A stretch of DNA of 64,000 nt from Microvirga terrae (GCF_013307435.2 NZ_CP102845.1:1302001-1366000); one strand, 5' to 3'. Positions 53,907 to 64,000 are shown, counted from the stretch's first letter. The notes: a model not told the origin generated them from the letters alone. Numbers and translations are program-made.

Positions 53907-53997
53907 CGTCATGGCCGGCCTTGTGCCGGCCATCCCAATACAGAAAAGCGCAGTGTTTCAAACAATCGAGATCACTGGCACAAGGCCGGTGATGACG
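53907..53997. repeat. BIME-like palindromic element (copy D)
   Basis: Left half CGTCATGGCCGGCCTTGTGC.., right half the inverted ATCACCGG type, with a linker whose complement reads TTGTTTGAAACACTGCGCTT, like copy C. It fills the convergent gap between the GNAT and GATase-like genes. Confidence 0.82.
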
Positions 53998-54019
53998 CAG
54001 GAGCGGATTGCCGCCTCGC

Positions 54020-56092
54020 TTACGCCCGGCGCCGTCCCTCGATCAGCCAGGCCGCGAGGGTCGAGCCGATCAGGAGCACGAGGCCCACGAAGCCGAGCGC
54101 CATCGGGAACACGGACACCCCGCGCACGATGGCGCTGTCGCTCGGCTTGATTCCGATCCAGTCGCCGCCGGAGAAGCGCGTGCCCGAATGCACCGCGAGA
54201 ACGCGCGGCACTGTGATGCTCTGATCGCCCGCCACCGCGACGCGGCGGACCGATCCGCCGGTCGCCTCGGCGATCGCGCTCAGCGCTTCCGTGTTGCTGA
54301 ACACGTCCATGAGCTCGCGCGGATTGGCCGGGCCGATGCTGACGAAGGTGATGAGATCGCCCGAGCGGACCGTGTGCAGGCCGAGCTCGCGGCTCGCCAC
54401 CTGGGCCGTGAAGAGACCGGGGCGCGACTCGGTGAGCGGGACGCTGCTCTCCTGGCCGCTCGGCGCCACGATGGTCACCGGGTCGGCGGTTTCCGCCATG
54501 GTCTGGCGCTCGACCCGGATGTCGCGGCCCTGCGCGCTCGCCCGCAGGGCCTCCTCCTCGAGAGCCGGCTCCTTCATGAGCCAATGGGCGAGGCGGCGCA
54601 GGAGATCGAGATGCGGGCCGCCGTCCTGATAGCCGCGGGCCCAGAGCCAGGCATGGTCCGAGAGCAGCAGCGCGACGCGGCCTTTGTCCTCCCGGCGCAG
54701 GACGAGGAGCGGCAGGTCGTTCGCTCCCGACATGAGCGTATCGCCCGACTGCACCTGCGAGCCGATGATCCGCAGCCACTCGCCCCAGGCCGGCGGCGAC
54801 TGCTCCGAGCCCGGAAGGTCGCGGGTGACGGGGTGACGGTCGCCCGTATCGGTGATCTGCGCCTTGTAGGGCTGCTCGACGATGCTGCCGTTGGGCTGGC
54901 CCGGGATGATCGGCGCGAGCCGGGTCTGCGCGAGGCTGCCGTAGCTCGCGAATTCGGGGCCCGCCGCCACCAGGATCGCCCCGCCCTCGCGCACATAGCG
55001 CACGATGTTCTCGAAATAGCTCGACGGCAGGATGCTCTGGTTGGCGTAGCGGTCGAAGATGATCAGGTCGAATTCCTTGATCTTCTGCTGGAACAGCTCG
55101 CGGGTCGGGAAGGCGATCAGCGAGAGCTCGTTGATCGGCGTGCCGTCCTGCTTCTCCGGCGGGCGAAGGATCGTGAAGTGGACGAGATCCACATTGGCGT
55201 CGGATTTCAGGAGATTGCGCCAGGTGCGCTCGCCCGCATGCGGCTCGCCGGAGACCAGCAGCACGCGCAGCTTCTCGCGGATGCCCTCGATGGGAATCAC
55301 CGCCCGGTTGTTGGCCTGCGTCAGCTCGTTGGGCAGGCCTTCCACTTCGAGCTCGACCACGTTGGTGCCGCCATGCTCAATGCGTACATCGAGGGAGAAG
55401 GGCGTGTCGGCCCGCACCTGCTGGCGGGTGAGAACCTGTCCGTCGCGGCGAACGGTGACGAGCGCCGAGCCGGTGCCGCCGCGCTCCATGATCTGTGCGC
55501 GGATCGTCTGGTCCTTGCCGACGATGCCGAACCGGGGTGCCTCCAGGAGCTTGATCTGCCGGTCGCGCTCATCGGGGCGACCGGTGATGAGCGCGTGAAG
55601 AGGCGCCCGGAAGCCGAGACCCTCCACGGAGGACGGGATGTCGTGCACCACGCCGTCGGTGACGAAGACGACGCCGGCGAGCCGGTCCGGCGGCACGTCG
55701 GCCAACCCGTTGGAGAGGGCGGCGAACAGGCGCGTGCCGTCGTCGCCGCTGCCGTCATCCGCCTCGATGAAGCGCGGGTCCACGTCGGCCAGGGAGCCGA
55801 AGCGCCGCTCCAGCTCGGCCCGCACCTGATCGGTCATGGCCGGACGGTCGCCCAGGGTCTGCGAGGTGGAGCGGTCGACCACGACCGCCACGATGTCCTT
55901 CACCTTCTCCCGATCCTCCTGCACGAGCGCCGGGTTGGCGAGCGCCAGGAGCACGAGTCCGAGGGCGACGGCCCGGAGGATCGCCACGGGTCCACGGGAG
56001 ACCAGCGCGAGGACCGCGAGCAGCGCGACGACCGCGCCGAGGGCCCAGAGGCCGTAGGCCGGGATGAGCGGGGAGAAGCTGATCGAGAGCAA
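54020..56092 (-). CDS. Membrane protein with VWA-like and glutamine-amidotransferase-like regions
   Basis: 690 residues. Two membrane helices at 10-60, then a VWA-like segment (VAVVVDRSTSQTLGDR and VVFVTDGVVHD), a long beta-rich middle, and a class I GATase-like fold (about 330-450, YVREGGAILVAAGPEFASYG) without an obvious catalytic triad. A last membrane helix lies near 655-680 before a basic tail. Function unknown. It closes a conserved moxR / DUF58 / BatA-like set; such sets are thought to assemble or chaperone envelope complexes. It starts 12 bases after the DUF4159 gene. Confidence 0.8.
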   Translation of the reverse strand: MLSISFSPLIPAYGLWALGAVVALLAVLALVSRGPVAILRAVALGLVLLALANPALVQEDREKVKDIVAVVVDRSTSQTLGDRPAMTDQVRAELERRFGSLADVDPRFIEADDGSGDDGTRLFAALSNGLADVPPDRLAGVVFVTDGVVHDIPSSVEGLGFRAPLHALITGRPDERDRQIKLLEAPRFGIVGKDQTIRAQIMERGGTGSALVTVRRDGQVLTRQQVRADTPFSLDVRIEHGGTNVVELEVEGLPNELTQANNRAVIPIEGIREKLRVLLVSGEPHAGERTWRNLLKSDANVDLVHFTILRPPEKQDGTPINELSLIAFPTRELFQQKIKEFDLIIFDRYANQSILPSSYFENIVRYVREGGAILVAAGPEFASYGSLAQTRLAPIIPGQPNGSIVEQPYKAQITDTGDRHPVTRDLPGSEQSPPAWGEWLRIIGSQVQSGDTLMSGANDLPLLVLRREDKGRVALLLSDHAWLWARGYQDGGPHLDLLRRLAHWLMKEPALEEEALRASAQGRDIRVERQTMAETADPVTIVAPSGQESSVPLTESRPGLFTAQVASRELGLHTVRSGDLITFVSIGPANPRELMDVFSNTEALSAIAEATGGSVRRVAVAGDQSITVPRVLAVHSGTRFSGGDWIGIKPSDSAIVRGVSVFPMALGFVGLVLLIGSTLAAWLIEGRRRA

Positions 56093-56104
56093 GCTGGTTC
56101 CCTC

Positions 56105-58909
56105 TTACTGCCCGAGGCGTTCGAGCAGGGCCGGCACGTGCACCTGGTCGGCCTTGTAGTTGCCGGTCAGCGCGTACATGACGATGTTGACGCCGCTGCG
56201 GTACGAGAATTCCCGCTGGCGCTGGTCGCTGCCCACGATCGGGTAGATGAATTCGCCCCTGGCCCCGACCGCCCAGGCGGCCGCGAGATCGTTGGACGTG
56301 ATGATGATCGGCGAGACGCCGTCGCCGGAGCGGGCCGGGCGGCTCGCCTCGCCTTCGGGCGCGGGCGGCAGGGCCTCGACCCAGGTCTGCCCGGTGGCGT
56401 AGCGGCCCGGGAAGGTGTCCAGGATGTAGAAGGTCTTGGTCAGCACGTGGTCGGCGGGCACCGGCTCGAGCTCCGGGATGTCGAGGCTCGCCAGCATCCG
56501 GCGCAGATACTGCCCCTCGGCCGTGGGGGCGCCGTCCGGACGGTTGCCGAAGGCGTCGCGGGTGTCGAAGATCACGGTGCCGCCGCCCTTCATGAAGGCA
56601 TCGAGGCGCCGGATCGCCGCTTCGGACGGCATGGGCCGCGACGCCACGACGGGCCAGTAGATCAGTGGATAGAACGCCACTTCGTCCCGCGAGAGATCGA
56701 TCCCGATGGGCTCTCCGGGCGACAGGGCGGTCCGCTGACTCAGCACCTGCGTCAGCCCGGTCAGGCCCGCCTTGCTCGTTTCATCGACCTGGGAATCGCC
56801 CGTGACCACATAGGCGAGCCGCGTCACGAGGGCGGGGCTGGCGCTCTCCATCGACATGGAGGAGCGGCGCTCCTGCGCGCTCGCGTCCGAGGCCGGGTTG
56901 AGGAGAAGGGACGCGCCGAGCACGATGGCGGCCGCGGCGCCGGCCCGGCGCAGACGCGAGGCGACGTTCGACAGATGGCCCCCGAGCCAGAGCGACGCGA
57001 GGGTGTCGATCAGCAGGAGCACCAGGGCGAGCATGAAGAGCGGCATGCGCAGATCGATGGTCTGCGCCCCGGCGAGCGGGGCGACCCGGGCGTTGAGGGG
57101 AGCGTAGTCGAGAGGCGCGAGACGGTCGCCCTGCAGGAGCGCGTTCACCGCGAGACTCGAATCCACCGGCCCGTAGAAGCCCGGCGGATGCTCTCCGGTC
57201 GCGCGCTCGGCGTAGTTGCGCGCCACGGCGCGAGCGTTGGCCGGGGGCGACGTGTAGATGCCGTAGCCGTCGAGGGTCAGTCGTGGGGCCACCGTGTCGT
57301 TCTCCGCATTGCGCGCCTCCGCGTTGGCATCGCTCGGCGCCCCCGCGAGCGCCGTGGTCCGGCGCAGCATGTCGACGAAGAGGCCCGACAGGGGCAGGTT
57401 CGACCAGGTGGTGTCGGCCGTCACGTGAAAGAGCACGATCATGCCGTCGCCGCGCTTGTCCGCCGTCACGATGGGCGTGCCGTCGACGAGCGACGCCCAG
57501 GTCTTCGCCGGCAGGTCGCCGTCCGGTTCCGCGAGGATCTGGCGTCGGATGCCGATCTCCTCCGGCACGGTCAGGCCGAAATAGGGGCTTTCTCGGGTAA
57601 AGGGCGCGAAGGTCTTGGGCGTGTCCCAGGACAGGGTGCCGCCGAGGCTGCGCCCGCCCCGGCGCAGGCGCACCGGCACGAGCTCGTCGTTGCCGGCCGC
57701 CAGGCGGGAGCCGGCGAAGCGCAGGAGCATCCCGCCCTTCTCGACGAAGGCCGTGACCCGGCCCAGGGTCTCCCGGTCGAGCCCGCCCACATCGGCCAGC
57801 ACGAGAACGGATACCTGCTCGTCGATGAGCTGGTTCACCGCGTCGGCCACCGCGCCGCGTCCGTTGCGGATCTCCGAATAGGGCGCGAGCGCGCGCTCGA
57901 TGTAGTAGAGCGGCGAGAGCAGGGGCTGGGCCTGATCGGAGGTGCCGCCGAACACGAGGCCGACACGGCGGCGCTTGCCGCGCTCGTCGAGGAGATGCAC
58001 GGCGCCGGCCGAGCCTTCGCCGAGGATTTCGATGCGCGCGATGGCGTTGCGGATTTCGGTGGGCAGATCGAACGCGACGTTGGTCTCGGTGGCGTTCGGA
58101 TCGAAGGAGAAGCGCATGTCCGCAAGCGGCAGGCTCTTCAGGTCGAGGGCGCGCACGGTGCCGGCATCGCGTCCGTTCGGCTCGGGACGCACGAGCCTGA
58201 CATTGAGCTGGCCGCTGGCATTCTCTGCGCCGGCAACGGCCAGGGCCGGAGCGCGCTCCGCTTTCAGAACGGTGATCCGCTGCCCGTTCGCCATCTTGGC
58301 CAAACCGTCGATGAAGCCCTGTCCGTCAACGCCCGCCACCCCGTCGCTGATCCAGACGATGTTGGCCTCGGGCGTGGATTCCATGAAACGCCTGATGGAA
58401 TCGAGCGCGGCCTGGCGGTCCTGGAGATGCGGCAGGGGCTTGAGGGAGCGCAGTCGTTCCAGGGCGGTGGCCGGGCTCGCCAGCTCGATGGCCGCGGGAG
58501 CCTCGGCGGTCGCCACGAGCGCGACCGTGCGCCCGTCGCGGCCTGCCGCCTCGATGCGCTCCGCCGCGAGGTTCATGCGCTCGCGCCAGTCGTGCGCGGC
58601 GGCAAAGCCGTTGTCGAGCACGATCAGGAGCGGCGAGCGGTTGTCGTCCTCCGCGAGCGGGTTCCAGATCGGGCCCGCGGCCGCCAGGATCAGGAAGGCG
58701 GCGAGCAGCAGCCGCAGCAGAAGGAGCCACCAGGGCGTGCGCGCCGGCATCTCCTGCTCGGGCCGCAGATCCGCGAGAATCTTGAGGGGCGGGAAGTCGA
58801 CCCGCCGCGGTTGCGGCGGTGTGATGCGCAGGAGCAGCCAGATCGCCGGCAGGGCCGCGAGCGCCGTCAGGACGAGCGGAACCGCGAAGGTGAGGGGGAG
58901 GCCCAGCAT
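56105..58909 (-). CDS. BatA-like membrane protein with C-terminal DUF4159
   Basis: 934 residues. An N-terminal BatA domain (MLGLPLTFAVPLVLTALAALPAIWLLLRITPP, two helices to ~80) leads to a VWA-like region (LLIVLDNGFAAAHDW, VWISDGVAGVDGQ), a middle domain and a third helix pair (about 615-655). DUF4159 (about 700-934) has LTRLAYVVTGDSQVDE, FYPLIYWPV and GGTVIFDTRD. The metal-site Asp residues of a true VWA are only partly present. Function unknown, inner membrane, one unit with its neighbours (gap 3 bases to DUF58). Confidence 0.85.
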   Translation of the reverse strand: MLGLPLTFAVPLVLTALAALPAIWLLLRITPPQPRRVDFPPLKILADLRPEQEMPARTPWWLLLLRLLLAAFLILAAAGPIWNPLAEDDNRSPLLIVLDNGFAAAHDWRERMNLAAERIEAAGRDGRTVALVATAEAPAAIELASPATALERLRSLKPLPHLQDRQAALDSIRRFMESTPEANIVWISDGVAGVDGQGFIDGLAKMANGQRITVLKAERAPALAVAGAENASGQLNVRLVRPEPNGRDAGTVRALDLKSLPLADMRFSFDPNATETNVAFDLPTEIRNAIARIEILGEGSAGAVHLLDERGKRRRVGLVFGGTSDQAQPLLSPLYYIERALAPYSEIRNGRGAVADAVNQLIDEQVSVLVLADVGGLDRETLGRVTAFVEKGGMLLRFAGSRLAAGNDELVPVRLRRGGRSLGGTLSWDTPKTFAPFTRESPYFGLTVPEEIGIRRQILAEPDGDLPAKTWASLVDGTPIVTADKRGDGMIVLFHVTADTTWSNLPLSGLFVDMLRRTTALAGAPSDANAEARNAENDTVAPRLTLDGYGIYTSPPANARAVARNYAERATGEHPPGFYGPVDSSLAVNALLQGDRLAPLDYAPLNARVAPLAGAQTIDLRMPLFMLALVLLLIDTLASLWLGGHLSNVASRLRRAGAAAAIVLGASLLLNPASDASAQERRSSMSMESASPALVTRLAYVVTGDSQVDETSKAGLTGLTQVLSQRTALSPGEPIGIDLSRDEVAFYPLIYWPVVASRPMPSEAAIRRLDAFMKGGGTVIFDTRDAFGNRPDGAPTAEGQYLRRMLASLDIPELEPVPADHVLTKTFYILDTFPGRYATGQTWVEALPPAPEGEASRPARSGDGVSPIIITSNDLAAAWAVGARGEFIYPIVGSDQRQREFSYRSGVNIVMYALTGNYKADQVHVPALLERLGQ

Positions 58910-58912
58910 CGC

Positions 58913-59839
58913 TCAGCGCCCTCCGGGCCCGGTGCCGCGCGCCGTCGACACGAGCGTCATGATGCGGAGCGCGGCTTCGCTGGCCGGGCGGTCGGTGCGG
59001 TGGATGGTCAGTGTCCAGCCGCGGCGGCGGGCCAGTTGCTGAAGCGCTTCCCGGTGCTCCTCGATCCGCAGGCGATAGGCTCGGCCCCAGGAGACCGCAT
59101 CGCCGATCCGCAGCGACAGCCCGTCCTCGAGATCGTGCAGGACGGCCTGCCCCTGGAACGGAAAGGTCTCCTCGACGGGATCGACGATCATCACGAGATG
59201 ACCGCGCGCCCCGCGCGACGAGATGCCTTCGACCATGGCGGTGACGTCGTGCAGGGGCGACAGGAAATCGCTGATCAGAACGGCTTCGTGCTGCGGCGCC
59301 ACGGGAGCCTGCGGGGGCAGGTCCTCCTCCAGGGAAAATCGGTCCGTCACCAACGTCTGGGCCATGGTCTCGGCGATGCGCCGGGTTGCCCGCGGCGGCA
59401 TGAGGCCGAGCATGCCGACCCGCTCGCCGGCCTCGACGAAGGTATCGGCGAGCGCGAGGCCCAGCACGATGGCGCGCTCGATCTTGGGCGCCTGCGCCAG
59501 CTCCGAGACGTAGCCCATGGAGGCGGAGCGGTCGATCCAGAACCAGACGGTCTGGGCGGTCTCCCATTCGCGCTCGCGCACATAGAGGCGGTCGTCGCGG
59601 GCCGAGCGGCGCCAGTCGACGCGCTGCGCCGCCTCGCCGGCCACGAAGGGCCGGAACTGCCAGAAGGTTTCGCCGGTGCCGGCGCGCCGGCGGCCGTGGA
59701 TGCCGTGGGCCAGGTTGGCGGCGACCCGCCGGGACTCGAGCACGAGGTGCGGCATGCGGTCTGCGAGGGAGAGAGCGCTCTCCGTTTCGCGGCGGCCCGG
59801 CGAGCGGGCGCTTTCGGGGAGGACCCGGACACGGGCCAT
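58913..59839 (-). CDS. DUF58 protein
   Basis: 308 residues from ATG 59839. Typical DUF58 block GIHGRRRAGTGETFWQFRPFVAGEAAQRVDWR-SAR and the VWA-like continuation FWIDRSASMGYVSE (D-x-S-x-S) with LISDFLSP. DUF58 proteins act beside MoxR ATPases in maturing secreted or membrane complexes; the exact client is unknown here. It follows moxR by 10 bases and is co-transcribed. Confidence 0.9.
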   Translation of the reverse strand: MARVRVLPESARSPGRRETESALSLADRMPHLVLESRRVAANLAHGIHGRRRAGTGETFWQFRPFVAGEAAQRVDWRRSARDDRLYVREREWETAQTVWFWIDRSASMGYVSELAQAPKIERAIVLGLALADTFVEAGERVGMLGLMPPRATRRIAETMAQTLVTDRFSLEEDLPPQAPVAPQHEAVLISDFLSPLHDVTAMVEGISSRGARGHLVMIVDPVEETFPFQGQAVLHDLEDGLSLRIGDAVSWGRAYRLRIEEHREALQQLARRRGWTLTIHRTDRPASEAALRIMTLVSTARGTGPGGR

Positions 59840-59849
59840 GACGGTGTTC

Positions 59850-60866
<1,017 letters not shown>

Positions 60867-60996
60867 GAGGTCACTCTCTCGATCGCAGTTGCCCCCGGTA
60901 GGTAGTCTGCCTTCGATCCGCGTCGAGATGCAAGGGTCGTTGCGCCGCAGCAAGGAACGGGATGGAGTGGACGAGACAGCCGGGGGCTCTATGCTC

Positions 60997-61112
60997 TTAA
61001 GCATCGGACCCAAAAGTGGACCCACTTTTGGGATCGGATCCGATGCTTCGTCATTGATGTGTGCATCGTTGATGCGGAAAACCGGGTCCACTTTTCCGCA
61101 CGATGCACTAAG
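60997..61112. repeat. ~115-base dispersed element with two hairpins (copy 2)
   Basis: Closely matches copy 1 at 53137: GCATCGGACCCAAAAGTGG, complement CCACTTTTGGGATCGGATCC.., then GCGGAAAACCGGGTCCACTT and a terminal GCACGATGCA. It lies in the divergent gap between moxR (-) and the DUF1285 gene (+), so it can influence both transcripts' 5' ends. Confidence 0.85.
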
Positions 61113-61174
61113 AAGTAACAATCGGCGGCCATTCGTCGATCCATAAAGTTCAAAATCCTGTTCACGCTTGCGTC

Positions 61175-61774
61175 ATGATCGATCCCTCCGCCTCCGCTCC
61201 CGGGAATGCCCTGGCCCGCCTGACAGAGGCTCTGGGCTCCGATGGCACGCGCAAGGGACCACCGCCGGTCGAGCGCTGGAACCCGGCCTATTGCGGCGAG
61301 ATCGATATGCGCATCGCGGCCGACGGGACGTGGCACTACATGGGCACGCCCATCAACCGCCCCGCTCTCGTGAGGCTGTTCTCGACGGTGCTGCGCAAGG
61401 ATCCGGAGCGCTACGTGCTCGTCACGCCGGTCGAACGGGTCGGCATCACCGTTGAAGATGCGCCGTTCCTCGCCGTCGAGATGGCCGTGGACGGCGATGG
61501 GGAAAGCCGCCAGATCGCATTCCGGACCAATGTGGACGATCTCGTGCAGGTCGGGCCCGAGCATCCCCTGCGCTTCGAGCAGGACGCCAACGGCGGAGTC
61601 AAACCTTACGTGAAGATCCGAGGGGATCTGTGGGCGCGGGTGACGCGCTCCCTGGCGCTGGATCTGGTCGCCATGGGCGAAGAACGGGATGTGGCGGACG
61701 TTGCCACCTTCGGTGTCATGGCCAATGGCATGTTCTTCCCCATCGCTCCCCTCAGCGCTCTGGATGCCTCCTGA
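61175..61774 (+). CDS. DUF1285 family protein
   Basis: 199 residues. Family blocks WNPAYCGEIDMRIAADGTWHYMGTPINRPALVRLFSTVLRKD and YVLVTPVERVGITVEDAPF. The domain is a small two-part beta fold that is widespread in proteobacteria. Biochemical function is unknown. It opens a four-gene unit in which each start overlaps the previous stop (TGATG, ATGA, TGATG). Confidence 0.9.
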   Translation: MIDPSASAPGNALARLTEALGSDGTRKGPPPVERWNPAYCGEIDMRIAADGTWHYMGTPINRPALVRLFSTVLRKDPERYVLVTPVERVGITVEDAPFLAVEMAVDGDGESRQIAFRTNVDDLVQVGPEHPLRFEQDANGGVKPYVKIRGDLWARVTRSLALDLVAMGEERDVADVATFGVMANGMFFPIAPLSALDAS

Positions 61775-62412
61775 TGCGGCTTGCTCCCCACGACGCGCCG
61801 GACTTCCTGACGCTGGCGGCCGAGCGCCTGCGGGCCGAGCCGCCGCATCCCGAGGAGGCGCTCGCCAATCCGCGCGGCGACCACAGCCTCGACAACGTGC
61901 CCCTGGCCCACCCCCTGACCCCGAAGCCTGCCGCGGTCCTCGTCCCGGTCGTCATGCGCGCGGAGCCGATGCTCCTCCTGACCGAGCGCTCGGCGCAGCT
62001 GCGGCAGCATTCCGGGCAGATCGCCTTTCCGGGCGGGCGGGTCGACCCCGAGGACGCGTCGGTCCTTGCGGCGGCCTGCCGCGAGGCCATGGAGGAGATC
62101 GGCCTCGACAGCCGCTTCATCAGCCCGCTCGGCTACCTGGACGCCTACCTGTCCACCACCAACTATCTCGTCATGCCCGTGGTGGCGCGGGTCTCCCCCT
62201 CCTACAGCCTCAACCTCAATCACGACGAGGTGGCCGATACCTTCGAGGTGCCGCTCGGCTTCCTCATGGATCCCGCCCGCCACGAGCTCCATTCCCGCGA
62301 ATGGAAGGGGAGGGTGCGGCGCTACTATGCAATGCCCTACGAGGGACGCTACATCTGGGGCGTGACGGCGGGCATCATCCGCAATCTGTATGAGAGGCTC
62401 TACGGTTCATGA
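61774..62412 (+). CDS. CoA pyrophosphatase-type Nudix hydrolase
   Basis: 212 residues. The CoA-type motif LLLTERSAQLRQHSGQIAFPGG precedes the Nudix box (GGRVDPEDASVLAAACREAMEEIGL); the combination marks the NudL/PCD1 group that splits CoA or oxidised CoA into phosphopantetheine and ADP. The C-terminal half (YAMPYEGRYIWGVTAGIIRN) is also typical. Coupled to its neighbours by start/stop overlaps. Confidence 0.92.
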   Translation: MRLAPHDAPDFLTLAAERLRAEPPHPEEALANPRGDHSLDNVPLAHPLTPKPAAVLVPVVMRAEPMLLLTERSAQLRQHSGQIAFPGGRVDPEDASVLAAACREAMEEIGLDSRFISPLGYLDAYLSTTNYLVMPVVARVSPSYSLNLNHDEVADTFEVPLGFLMDPARHELHSREWKGRVRRYYAMPYEGRYIWGVTAGIIRNLYERLYGS

Positions 62413-62666
62413 CGCGGGCGGTTGTCCAGGGCTTGGTTCTGTTCCTCCTGCCCTTCGTTCTCTTCGGCGTCTACCTCGTCGTCCGCCGCCGCAATCCGCT
62501 CATCTGGTCGCACTGGAGCGACCAGTCTCTCTGGCTCGCCATCGCGGGCTTGAGCTTCGTGATCGCCTCGCTGGTTGCGACCGGCCTGCTGGCCGAACGC
62601 GAGACGGGCACCTATGTGCCGACCCACGTCGAGAACGGACGGGTCGTCCCAGGACATTTCGAGTGA
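62409..62666 (+). CDS. Small DUF6111-like membrane protein
   Basis: 85 residues with two membrane helices (about 5-25 and 42-63), loop VRRRNPLIWSHWSDQS, and a short tail (YVPTHVENGRVVPGHFE). The gene sits between the CoA-Nudix and cca genes in many alphaproteobacteria. Function unknown. Overlaps the preceding stop (ATGA) and the next start (TGATG). Confidence 0.82.
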   Translation: MTRAVVQGLVLFLLPFVLFGVYLVVRRRNPLIWSHWSDQSLWLAIAGLSFVIASLVATGLLAERETGTYVPTHVENGRVVPGHFE

Positions 62667-63910
62667 TGGAAACCCTCGATCGACAGGCCTTGCTGAGCCT
62701 TCTTAAGCGCCCACCCCTGCGCCGTCTCCTGGAAGTCTTTAATGACGGCACCGAGGAGACCCGCATCGTCGGCGGGGCCGTGCGCAATGCCCTTCTCGGG
62801 CGGCCCGTGACGGAAGTGGACTGCGCCACGACCATGCTGCCCGAAGCCATCGTCGAGCGCGCGAAGGATGCCGGGTTCAAAGCGGTGCCGACCGGGATCG
62901 AGCACGGCACGATCACCGTGATCGTCGCCGGCGAGCCTTACGAGATCACGACTCTGCGCGAGGATGTGGAAACCGACGGGCGCCACGCGGTCGTGCATTT
63001 CGGACGCGATTTCGTGCTCGATGCCAGGCGCCGCGACTTCACCATCAACGCGCTCTCGCTCGGCCTCGACGGGCGGCTCCACGACTACACGGACGGCGTG
63101 TCCGATCTGGCGGCCCGGCGGGTCCGGTTCATCGGCGATCCCCACACCCGCATCCGCGAGGATTATCTGAGGATCATGCGCTTCTTCCGCTTCCACGCGG
63201 AATACGCGCAGGCCGATCCGGACCCAGAGGGGCTCGCGGCCGCGGGTGCCGAGCGGCAGGGCCTGGACATCCTCTCCAAGGAGCGGATCCGGCACGAACT
63301 GCTCAAGCTCCTGGTCGCCCGGCGGGCGCAGGACACGATCGGCGTCCTGGCGGAGCACGGCTTCCTCCCGTGGCTCCTGGGCGGCGCCGCCGAGTTCGGC
63401 CGCTTCAGCCGGGTGGCGGCCTCCGACGCGGCGAACCCCGTCCCGGTCTGGCGCCTGGCCGCGCTCGCGGTGATGGTCGAAGAGGATTCCGACCGCCTGC
63501 GGGAGCGCCTGCGTCTCTCCAACGACGAGCACCGGAAGCTCGTCGCCTATGCGCGGCTTCTGAGCCTTGTGAAGACCTGGGCCCTGCCCCTGGACGCGGC
63601 TTCCATCCGCCGCCTGGCGGCGGATCACGATGTCGCGGCCCTCGACACCGTCCTGACGGCGACCGCCGGCGAGCCGTTCCCGATCGTGCATCCTGGCGGC
63701 CGCGAGGCACTGGAACGCTACCGCACCGGGGCGGAACCCGTGCCGGTCTTCCCCTTGCGGGGGGGCGACCTCGTGGATGGCGGCATCCCGAAAGGGCCGA
63801 GGATCGGTGAACTGCTCGCGCAGGCCCGCCAAGCCTGGCTGGCGGAAGGCTGCCGGACCGACGAGGTCTACGCGAAGGATCTGCTCAGGCGGGTGCTGGA
63901 GCAGGCCTAG
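62666..63910 (+). CDS. cca: CCA-adding tRNA nucleotidyltransferase / poly(A) polymerase family
   Basis: 414 residues from ATG 62666. The class II nucleotidyltransferase head has IVGGAVRNALLGR, then TEVDCATTMLPE; the usual Asp-x-Asp reads Glu-x-Asp here, while the last metal ligand is in ARRRDFTINALSLG. The RNA-binding part follows (RIREDYLRIMRFFRFHAEYA). It adds or repairs the 3' CCA of tRNA. The Pro/Gly-rich C-terminal third has the alphaproteobacterial form. Last gene of the four-gene unit; a repeat element begins 59 bases later. Confidence 0.9.
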   Translation: METLDRQALLSLLKRPPLRRLLEVFNDGTEETRIVGGAVRNALLGRPVTEVDCATTMLPEAIVERAKDAGFKAVPTGIEHGTITVIVAGEPYEITTLREDVETDGRHAVVHFGRDFVLDARRRDFTINALSLGLDGRLHDYTDGVSDLAARRVRFIGDPHTRIREDYLRIMRFFRFHAEYAQADPDPEGLAAAGAERQGLDILSKERIRHELLKLLVARRAQDTIGVLAEHGFLPWLLGGAAEFGRFSRVAASDAANPVPVWRLAALAVMVEEDSDRLRERLRLSNDEHRKLVAYARLLSLVKTWALPLDAASIRRLAADHDVAALDTVLTATAGEPFPIVHPGGREALERYRTGAEPVPVFPLRGGDLVDGGIPKGPRIGELLAQARQAWLAEGCRTDEVYAKDLLRRVLEQA

Positions 63911-63969
63911 AACGGTTCCCGTCCACCCACCGCGTCGTGGCCACCCTCCGTCCGTCCTGACACCCTCCC

Positions 63970-64000
63970 CGTCATGGCCGGGCCTGTCCCGGCCATCCCG
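63970..64000. repeat. BIME-like element (copy E), cut by the window end
   Basis: CGTCATGGCCGGGCCTGTCC continuing to the last base matches the left half of copies C and D. It lies downstream of cca. Confidence 0.75.

Noticed and set aside
60867..61121. An N-terminal extension of MoxR by about 85 codons.
   Set aside because: It would run through dispersed repeat copy 2 and adds no family sequence; ATG 60866 begins the normal MoxR N-terminus.

Overview
The window reads as chromosomal DNA of a GC-rich alphaproteobacterium of the order Hyphomicrobiales (Rhizobiales). A relative of Microvirga or Methylobacterium fits best. That placement is inferred from the block cca / DUF6111 / CoA-Nudix / DUF1285 / moxR / DUF58 / BatA-DUF4159, from an Irr-type iron box in front of mbfA, from EcfG-type general-stress promoters, and from two families of palindromic intergenic repeats. 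No rRNA, tRNA, CRISPR array, transposase or phage gene was seen.

Layout. 1-2.1 kb: the 3' end of a Pro/Ala/Arg-rich protein, a DnaQ-like exonuclease and a small lytic transglycosylase. 2.7-19.7 kb: one tightly packed + strand operon of nine genes for an alginate-like polymannuronate: algD, alg8, alg44, algA, a giant algG, an algL-like gene, then three Sel1-repeat proteins. 20.2-22.2 kb: two paralogous LuxR/NarL-type regulators with degenerate receiver domains. 22.3-28.7 kb, on the - strand: a GMC oxidoreductase and a complete branched-chain amino-acid-type ABC transporter (livK-G-F-H-M). 29.0-36.9 kb: succinate-semialdehyde dehydrogenase, a HAD phosphatase, glycerate 2-kinase, an orphan histidine kinase, a CsbD protein, the mrp-mobA-tusA operon and a general stress flavin-binding protein. 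37.1-43.7 kb: a PQQ-type dehydrogenase with its cytochrome c, pncB, pxpA, a fluoroacetate-dehalogenase-like hydrolase, an M15-like peptidase and a DUF4112 pair. 43.8-48.2 kb: a polar amino-acid ABC transporter with two tandem binding proteins. 48.4-53.9 kb: an FAH-family hydrolase, a DUF4142 protein, a phosphoesterase, MbfA, a Nudix hydrolase and a GNAT acetyltransferase. 54.0-60.9 kb: a moxR / DUF58 / BatA-like / GATase-like membrane gene set. 61.2-63.9 kb: DUF1285, CoA-Nudix, DUF6111 and CCA-adding enzyme.

How the main system works. AlgA makes GDP-mannose and AlgD oxidises it to GDP-mannuronate. Alg8 polymerises it at the inner membrane under c-di-GMP control by the PilZ protein Alg44. AlgG should epimerise M to G residues in the periplasm. 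Compared with the Pseudomonas operon, three things differ. algE, algX and the acetylation genes algIJF are absent from the window. The AlgL-like protein has lost its catalytic motif. About 2,900 residues of predicted alpha-solenoid (a roughly 550-residue extension fused to AlgG, plus three Sel1 proteins) stand where a single AlgK would be. This variant machine is the most interesting content here.

Regulation that can be read directly: a perfect EcfG-type promoter before the DUF4142 gene and near-perfect ones before csbD and the stress flavoprotein; a perfect Irr box 11 bp before mbfA; and several hairpin terminators. Family names and residue comparisons with reference proteins come from memory, not from searches.
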